NCBI RefSeq assembly: GCF_009873495.1
Contig: NZ_CP046704.1
Span: 1-64,000, forward strand
Reading direction: 5' to 3'
DNA: 64,000 nt
Source: Nostoc sp. ATCC 53789
GTDB taxonomy: Bacteria > Cyanobacteriota > Cyanobacteriia > Cyanobacteriales > Nostocaceae
Shown here: positions 63,407 through 64,000 of the stretch, one piece after another
How the letters are laid out: each line of letters starts with the position of its first letter
How positions within the stretch are numbered: position 1 is the stretch's first letter
Translations under genes and position numbers: made by a program
Notes under the pieces: generated by a model
Told to the model about the DNA's origin: nothing
Database searches by the model: none
The model's input: the letters and a program-made list of their open reading frames with translations, nothing else

Positions 63407-64000
63407 ATGATTAGTGAATATTTCCAAACTCTAACCACCTTCCCCCCACGCAACTTTCAACGAGAAGCGATCGCTAAACTCTTACAGCGTCAAGACATCC
63501 TCCTCCGGGCACCAACAGGGTCAGGAAAAACAGAAACAGCGATCGCACCCTTCCTCTTCGCCAAAGCCCTGAATATAGACTTTCCCAATAAACTCATCTA
63601 CGTTGTACCTCTGCGAACCCTAGCCAACAGCCTCCGCCAACGGGCTGAAATATTAATTGCGAACTGGGAGAAGGTTTATCCATCATCCCATTTTCTAGCT
63701 GTCACCCTACAAACAGGAGAGAACCCAGAAGACCCGCGCTTTGAAGGTGATATAGTTTTCTGCACAATTGACCAAATGTTGAGCAGCTTCCTGAATATCC
63801 CTTACTCAGTCGGTCGTGGTTCTGCCAATGTGAACTCAGGAGCAATTTTTGCTTCATATCTAGTATTTGATGAATTACATCTGCTTGACCCAGACCGCTC
63901 TTTCGCTACTGTTTTGAAAGTTTTGCAACAAGTTAAAGGCATTTCCCCATTTTTGCTGATGACCGCCACTTTAACTAATGAACTTGCAACCCAAATACAG
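63407..64000 (+). CDS. cas3: Cas3 helicase (3'-partial), no HD domain, probable type I-D
   Basis: 198 codons are visible before the window edge. The protein begins MISEYFQTLTTFPPRNFQRE, straight into helicase: motif I LLRAPTGSGKTETA (about 34-47), VVPLRTLANSLRQR (Ia), VFCTIDQMLSSF, motif II LVFDELHLLD, and motif III MTATLT. An N-terminal HD nuclease is absent. That fits type I-D, where HD is carried by Cas10d. Expected downstream neighbours are cas10d, csc2, csc1, cas6, cas4, cas1 and cas2. Subtype is inferred; the helicase call is firm. Confidence 0.88.
   Translation, partial: MISEYFQTLTTFPPRNFQREAIAKLLQRQDILLRAPTGSGKTETAIAPFLFAKALNIDFPNKLIYVVPLRTLANSLRQRAEILIANWEKVYPSSHFLAVTLQTGENPEDPRFEGDIVFCTIDQMLSSFLNIPYSVGRGSANVNSGAIFASYLVFDELHLLDPDRSFATVLKVLQQVKGISPFLLMTATLTNELATQIQ

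Overview
The window is from a filamentous, probably heterocystous (Nostocales-type) cyanobacterium. This rests on the many GCGATCGC (HIP1) octamers, an nblA gene for phycobilisome breakdown, two very large Ser/Thr-kinase/AAA/GAF/histidine-kinase hybrids of a type known from Nostoc and Anabaena, DUF1392, a CyRepA1-type plasmid replication protein, and TIGR03984/03985/03986-type CRISPR proteins. A replicon with a CyRepA1 gene next to CRISPR loci recalls Synechocystis plasmid pSYSA, so a plasmid or an integrated plasmid is likely. That is inference. No tRNA or rRNA gene was seen.

Positions 1-10500 are a scrapyard. Intact genes (a FIST sensor with its histidine kinase, a secreted protein, cysC) lie among remnants: the dinB tail, ISL3 and another transposase, DUF1392, and two histidine-kinase tails. 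A 5'-truncated RTX/VCBS protein abuts a histidine-kinase fragment. Positions 10587-22681 hold the two giant signalling kinases. Positions 22746-28002 are a segment bounded by ~567-bp direct repeats that carries an RTX protein, nblA and a ParE-type toxin-antitoxin pair. Positions 27655-40523 look like a plasmid backbone: CyRepA1, AlkB-like dioxygenase, KilA-N protein, DUF1392, HTH proteins and many small hypotheticals. A 2.19-kb group II intron splits one hypothetical gene there, and the frame is restored exactly when it is removed.

Positions 40524-63407+ are a defence island. Two CRISPR arrays with homologous leaders but different 37-nt repeats (26 and 21 units) flank a methyltransferase pseudogene. 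Array 2 ends in a stray degenerate repeat of the array-1 type. Next come an RSH-like HD hydrolase and a TIGR03985/WYL-like regulator (minus strand), then a tightly overlapping plus-strand type III-D operon: Csx3, Csx3-AAA, a Card1/Can2-like CARF nuclease, HD-less Cas10 with GGDD, Cas7, Csx10 with a probable fused Cas11-like tail, a double Cas7, Csx19 and a TIGR03986 RAMP. The expected logic is that target RNA makes Cas10 produce cyclic oligoadenylate, the CARF protein responds, and the Csx3 proteins degrade the messenger. The window ends in a cas3 helicase gene without an HD domain, probably the start of a type I-D module. No cas6, cas1 or cas2 is in the window.

Between the two cas modules lies a Uma2 nuclease gene cut into three pieces by two IS200/IS605-family elements. 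One of these is itself split by an ISKra4-like element with an 8-bp target duplication. All three insertions can be undone on paper with the reading frames restored.
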